From Streptomyces syringium (GTDB lineage Bacteria > Actinomycetota > Actinomycetes > Streptomycetales > Streptomycetaceae), in NCBI RefSeq assembly GCF_017876625.1, contig NZ_JAGIOH010000001.1, forward strand, positions 4,113,501 to 4,177,500: 64,000 nt of DNA. The letters are read 5' to 3'. Below the pieces are notes generated by a model. The model was not told the origin of the DNA, made no database searches, and saw only the letters and a program-made list of their open reading frames with translations. This document shows, in pieces, positions 59,321-64,000 of the stretch (position 1 is its first letter; each line of letters starts with the position of its first letter). Both the position numbers and the translations under genes were made by a program.

Positions 59321-59537
59321 ACCGAGGTCTGTGCCCGGCCCCAAAGGTCCGTAATCGCCTGGGGGTCCGTCAATTGGCCTATGCGCCAGGCAATTGGCCA
59401 TTCGGCGGACGGATGTTCCCGTGTGTTCGAGGGTGAGCCGGAGGTGAGAGGGGCCGACGGTGCGGCTCCGGGGGACGGGGTGCCGTTCCCCTCGGGGGGT
59501 GCCCCTGGCCCCCCGGCCCGGCCCTCTGTCGTGGTGG

Positions 59538-60536
59538 CTAGCGGTCCGGTTCCGGGTCCTTCAGCCAGTTGACCAGCTCGGTCGAGTACGCCACCGGGTC
59601 CTCCTCATGCGGGAAGTGCCCGAGTCCGTCGAACAGCCGCCAGCGGTACGGCGCCTCCACGTACTCCCCGGAGCCCGCCGCGCTGCGGGTGCGCATCACC
59701 GGATCGAGGGACCCGTGCAGGTGCAGCGTCGGTACCCGCACCGGCCGCTTCATCCGGCGGTTGAACTGGATGCCGTCCGGGCGTGCCATCGACCGCACCA
59801 TCCACCGGTACGGCTCGATCGAGCAGTGGGCCGTCGAGGGGATCGACATGGCCCGCCGGTAGGTGTCGACCGCTTCGTCGTCCGGCAGCCGGGGCCCCGA
59901 CCACTCGCGGATCAGCCGGCCCACCAGCGCGGCGTCGTCCGCGATGAGCTGGCGCTCCGGAAGCCAGGGGCGCTGGAATCCCCAGATGTACGAGCCTGCC
60001 GCGCTCTGCTTGAGGTCGGCGAGCATCGACGAGCGCCAGCGGCGCGGATGCGGCATCGAGGACACCACGAGCCGCCGTACCAGCTTCGGCCGCATCACGG
60101 CCGCCGTCCACGCCAGATAGCCGCCCAGATCATGGCCGACGAGCGCGGCGTCCGGCTCGCCGAGGGAACGGATCACGCCGGTGATGTCGAGGGCGAGGTT
60201 CGCCGGGTCGTAGCCCCGGGGTGTCCGGTCGCTGCCCCCCACGCCGCGCAGATCCATCGCCACCGCCCGGAACCCCGCGTCCGCGAGCGCCGGCAACTGG
60301 TGCCGCCACGTCCACCAGAACTGCGGAAAGCCGTGCAACAGCAGCACCAGCGGCCCCTCGCCCATCTCGGCGATATGGAACCGCGCACCGTTGGCCGCGA
60401 CCTCCCGGTGGGTCCAGGGCCCGTCGGGGCGTACGACCGCCGTGGGCGAGGACGCGGAGCCGGTGGGCGCGGGCGGGACGGCCGGTGAGTCGGGTTCGGG
60501 GGACGCGGGCGCTGCGGAAGTATCGGGCACCGTCAT
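59538..60536 (-). CDS. Alpha/beta hydrolase, epoxide hydrolase-like
   Basis: 332 aa from ATG 60536. An Ala/Pro/Ser-rich extension (1-38) precedes the fold. HGFPQFWWTWRHQLP begins at H68. The nucleophile is D136 in GHDLGGY, where Asp rather than Ser marks epoxide hydrolases and dehalogenases. DLRGVGGSD and a terminal GLGHFPHEEDP with the catalytic His are present. Its start overlaps the stop of the holin-family gene, so the two are co-transcribed. Confidence 0.88.
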   Translation of the reverse strand: MTVPDTSAAPASPEPDSPAVPPAPTGSASSPTAVVRPDGPWTHREVAANGARFHIAEMGEGPLVLLLHGFPQFWWTWRHQLPALADAGFRAVAMDLRGVGGSDRTPRGYDPANLALDITGVIRSLGEPDAALVGHDLGGYLAWTAAVMRPKLVRRLVVSSMPHPRRWRSSMLADLKQSAAGSYIWGFQRPWLPERQLIADDAALVGRLIREWSGPRLPDDEAVDTYRRAMSIPSTAHCSIEPYRWMVRSMARPDGIQFNRRMKRPVRVPTLHLHGSLDPVMRTRSAAGSGEYVEAPYRWRLFDGLGHFPHEEDPVAYSTELVNWLKDPEPDR

Positions 60537-60991
60537 ACGGACGAGCGTGTCACAGATGCGTCCGCCTGGCTCGTGCCGACCAGCGGACGCGGGTGCGGCT
60601 TGACCGTGCCCAGCACGGCCGCCGTCTCCTTGGCGGAGGCGATGCTCTTCTCCGGCTTGCTGACCTTCTTGAACTTGGCCACCGCCAGCAGCCCGAGAAT
60701 CGCCGCGATCACCAGGAAGGCGCCACCGACGATCAGGAAGGACCAGGCGAGCCCGAGGCCCAGGTTGTGGATCCCGTACGCCGCCGCGAAGCTCAGCACC
60801 GGCAGCGAGAAGAGCGCCAGGGTGCCGGCCGCGGCGATCGCACCGCCGCCGATGCCGACGCGCTTGGCGTCCTGCCGCAGCTCGGCCTTGGCCAGTGCGA
60901 TCTCGTCGTGCACCAGCGCGGACAGCTCGGTGGTGGCCGTCGCCACCAGCTGGCCGAGGCTGCGGTTGGCACCGTCGTCGGCTGCGCTCAT
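60533..60991 (-). CDS. Phage-holin-family (Actinobacterial holin-X/YqjE-like) membrane protein
   Basis: 152 aa from ATG 60991 with GGGAG 7 nt upstream. It starts with an amphipathic helix (SLGQLVATATTELSALVHDE IALAKAEL with a break after VHDE). Two membrane helices follow at about 48-75 and 80-107, then a charged tail. This is the chromosomal PF07332-type family, which is named after holins but is not a sign of a prophage. It is coupled (ATGA) to the hydrolase gene. Confidence 0.85.
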   Translation of the reverse strand: MSAADDGANRSLGQLVATATTELSALVHDEIALAKAELRQDAKRVGIGGGAIAAAGTLALFSLPVLSFAAAYGIHNLGLGLAWSFLIVGGAFLVIAAILGLLAVAKFKKVSKPEKSIASAKETAAVLGTVKPHPRPLVGTSQADASVTRSSV

Positions 60992-61069
60992 CGGCTGCTC
61001 CCTCATCTTCATCAGCTTCGTCATCTGCGGGTCTTGGGCGCGTCTTCAGCGGATGTAAAGACCCTTAGA

Positions 61070-62467
61070 TCATGCCGGACCATCGTCGCCGGTGGTGTGC
61101 CCGGAGGCGACTTCGGCCAGCCTGCGGTGTTCTGCGGCCTTCGCTTCGTGGATGGCCGCCATCCGAAGGTGGTAATCCGGGTTGCCCTGCTCGTAAATGT
61201 CCGGTATGCCGTCCTGGTCCTCGTCCCGATCCTCATCCGCGCACAGCTTCTTGTACTTGTTGTCGCGCAGCTTGAGCAGTGTGCCCGCGATGACGGCGGC
61301 TATCAGCGAACCGATGAGTACGGCTGCCTTCACCTCATCGGTCAGAAGTTGGTCGCCGGCGAAGGCCAGCTCGCCGATCAGCAGGGACACGGTGAAGCCG
61401 ATACCGGCCAGTGAGGCGACGGCCAGTACGTCCGGCCACTCGAGGTCGGGGTTCAGCTCGGCCTTCGTGAAACGCGCCGCCAGCCAGGTGCCGCCGAACA
61501 CGCCTATCGCCTTGCCGACGACCAGGCCGAGGACGACCCCGAGCGTCTCGGGCTTGCGGAAGACGTCCGACAGCGCGCCGCCGGAGAGGGCGACGCCCGC
61601 TGAGAACAGCGCGAACAGCGGCACGGCCAGCCCGGCGGACAGGGGGCGGACCATGTGCTCGATGTGCTCACCGGGGGAGTACCGCTCGCCCTCGTGACGT
61701 GTGCAGCGCAGCATCAGGCCCATGGCGACGCCCGCGATGGTCGCGTGCACGCCGCTGTTGTACATCAGTGCCCAGTTGACGATCGCCAGCGGCACGTAGA
61801 CGTACCAACCCCGGACGCCCTTGCGCAGCAGCAGCCAGAAGACGGCCAGGCCCAGCACGGCGAAGCCGAGAGCGGCGAAATTGAGCTCCGAGGTGAAGAA
61901 GACCGCGATGATCAGAATCGCGAAGAGGTCGTCGACGACGGCGAGGGTTAGCAGGAACGCGCGCAGTGCCGAGGGCAGGGCCGTGCCGATCACCGCCAGT
62001 ACGGCGAGTGCGAAGGCGATGTCCGTGGCGGTGGGCACGGCCCAGCCGTCCAGCGCGCCGCCGCCCGTCTTCGCGACGGTGAAGTAGACCAGCGCGGGGG
62101 CGGCCATGCCGCAGATCGCGGCGATGACGGGAAGGGCGGCCGCTTTCGGGTCGCGCAGTTCGCCGGCGACCAGCTCGCGCTTGAGCTCGATGCCCGCGAC
62201 GAAGAAGAAGACGGCCAGCAAACCGTCGGCGGCCCAGTGCTGCACCGAGAGGTCGAGGCCGAGGGAGCCGGGGCCGAGGTGGAAGCCGCGTATGGTCTCG
62301 TAGCTGTCGCGCAGCGGGGTGTTCGCCCAGATCAGCGCGGCCACGGCCGCGACGAGCAGCAGCACGCCGCCGACGGTCTCGGTGCGGAGGGCCTCCGCCA
62401 GGTAGTTGCGCTCGGGCAGCGGCAGCCGTCCGAGGAAGACGGAACGGCGGTTCTTGGGCGCGGCCAC
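61070..62467 (-). CDS. nhaA: Na+/H+ antiporter NhaA
   Basis: 465 aa. The NhaA family is plain: GGVLLLVAAVAALIWANTPL at the start, ELKRELVAGELRDPKAAALP, the PTATDIAFALAVLA segment with a transport Asp, and LAVVDDLFAILIIA with the D-D pair. About twelve hydrophobic segments are visible. An unusual cytoplasmic tail of about 65 residues contains DEDRDEDQDGIPDIYEQ, resembling a calcium-binding D-x-D-x-D-G loop. The protein exports sodium in exchange for protons. Confidence 0.94.
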   Translation of the reverse strand: MAAPKNRRSVFLGRLPLPERNYLAEALRTETVGGVLLLVAAVAALIWANTPLRDSYETIRGFHLGPGSLGLDLSVQHWAADGLLAVFFFVAGIELKRELVAGELRDPKAAALPVIAAICGMAAPALVYFTVAKTGGGALDGWAVPTATDIAFALAVLAVIGTALPSALRAFLLTLAVVDDLFAILIIAVFFTSELNFAALGFAVLGLAVFWLLLRKGVRGWYVYVPLAIVNWALMYNSGVHATIAGVAMGLMLRCTRHEGERYSPGEHIEHMVRPLSAGLAVPLFALFSAGVALSGGALSDVFRKPETLGVVLGLVVGKAIGVFGGTWLAARFTKAELNPDLEWPDVLAVASLAGIGFTVSLLIGELAFAGDQLLTDEVKAAVLIGSLIAAVIAGTLLKLRDNKYKKLCADEDRDEDQDGIPDIYEQGNPDYHLRMAAIHEAKAAEHRRLAEVASGHTTGDDGPA

Positions 62468-62589
62468 GACGGTGGACCTCCTGGGGCGACTGGATACACG
62501 TGTGCTGTGTGCCGACCAGACTTCCCGGCGCGCCTTTGATTCTTGTCGCGATTTTTACGCGATGAGTACTTACCTTAACCGGAACGAGT

Positions 62590-62620
62590 GAAGGGCACCC
62601 GGTCGCGCCGGGTGCCCTTC
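62590..62620. terminator. Hairpin terminator downstream of acs
   Basis: Perfect 13-bp stem (62590-62602 and 62608-62620, GAAGGGCACCCGG and complement), loop TCGCG, located 70 bp after the acs stop. Confidence 0.85.
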
Positions 62621-62690
62621 ATCGGATCGCCTGCTTCCGCGTGCCTTCCGTGTGCCCGACTTCGGGCGGCGGCCGCGTGGCTCGGCCGGG

Positions 62691-64000
<1,310 letters not shown>

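Noticed and set aside
60533..60991. Holin-family gene as evidence of a prophage
   Set aside because: The PF07332-type family is a normal chromosomal membrane protein in actinobacteria, and no phage structural or lysis gene is nearby.

Overview
The window is a high-GC actinobacterial chromosome segment that looks like Streptomyces. The evidence is the very high GC at third codon positions, frequent GTG starts and 4-nt ATGA/GTGA gene overlaps, a wblA-type WhiB gene beside a pair of ArsA-like ATPases, and the order tRNA-Ser, ffs, dnaX, ybaB, recR, ask, asd. From about 29 kb onward the gene order matches the core chromosome of model streptomycetes. The first 14.4 kb is more variable chromosomal DNA dominated by regulator/target pairs.

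Region 1 (1-14.4 kb): a partial SAM methyltransferase; a cupin-type XRE regulator; a secreted PBP4-type carboxypeptidase; a PH-domain protein; a LysR/MFS divergent pair; a VOC/TetR divergent pair with repeated operators; and a second TetR regulator whose likely operator occurs six times around itself, a membrane protein and a serine hydrolase. It ends with a MocR-type regulator divergent from a class V aminotransferase-MFS operon; the two start codons overlap.

Region 2 (14,453-29,027): an integrated element at the 3' end of tRNA-Ser(GGA). A 72-73-nt copy of the tRNA 3' part and flank lies at the left end, and the intact tRNA at the right end. I find no integrase. Cargo, left to right: a 497-aa protein with an N-terminal RHIM-like (amyloid-signalling type) motif and a 145-aa partner with the matching motif at its C terminus; a single-pass membrane protein; two unknown Streptomyces-type proteins with overlapping 3' ends; a coupled hsdM-hsdS-hsdR-xre type I restriction-modification operon; and decayed IS5-family remnants. 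It reads as a defence island. The RHIM-like pair is itself bracketed by a direct repeat, as if it were a separate cassette.

Region 3 (29-39.4 kb): SRP RNA, dnaX, ybaB, recR, a DUF5063 protein, aspartokinase (with an internal start for its beta subunit), aspartate-semialdehyde dehydrogenase, a SigE-type sigma factor with a membrane partner, and SURF1. Region 4 (39.3-46.7 kb): an S9 peptidase, two tandem DUF5994 genes, a hydrolase/XRE pair, a broken tyrosine-integrase tail next to tRNA-Pro(CGG), a metallophosphoesterase and a YqeY protein. Region 5 (46.8-64 kb): a bifunctional PBP, wblA, two ArsA-like ATPases, a DUF4177/RidA pair, a Nudix/MBL pair, crp with a likely Crp site in front of it, nth, a CoA-type Nudix, marP, an epoxide-hydrolase-like protein with a holin-family membrane protein, nhaA, and the 3' part of acs.

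Strong hairpin terminators separate most convergent units. I see no CRISPR array and no large biosynthetic gene cluster.
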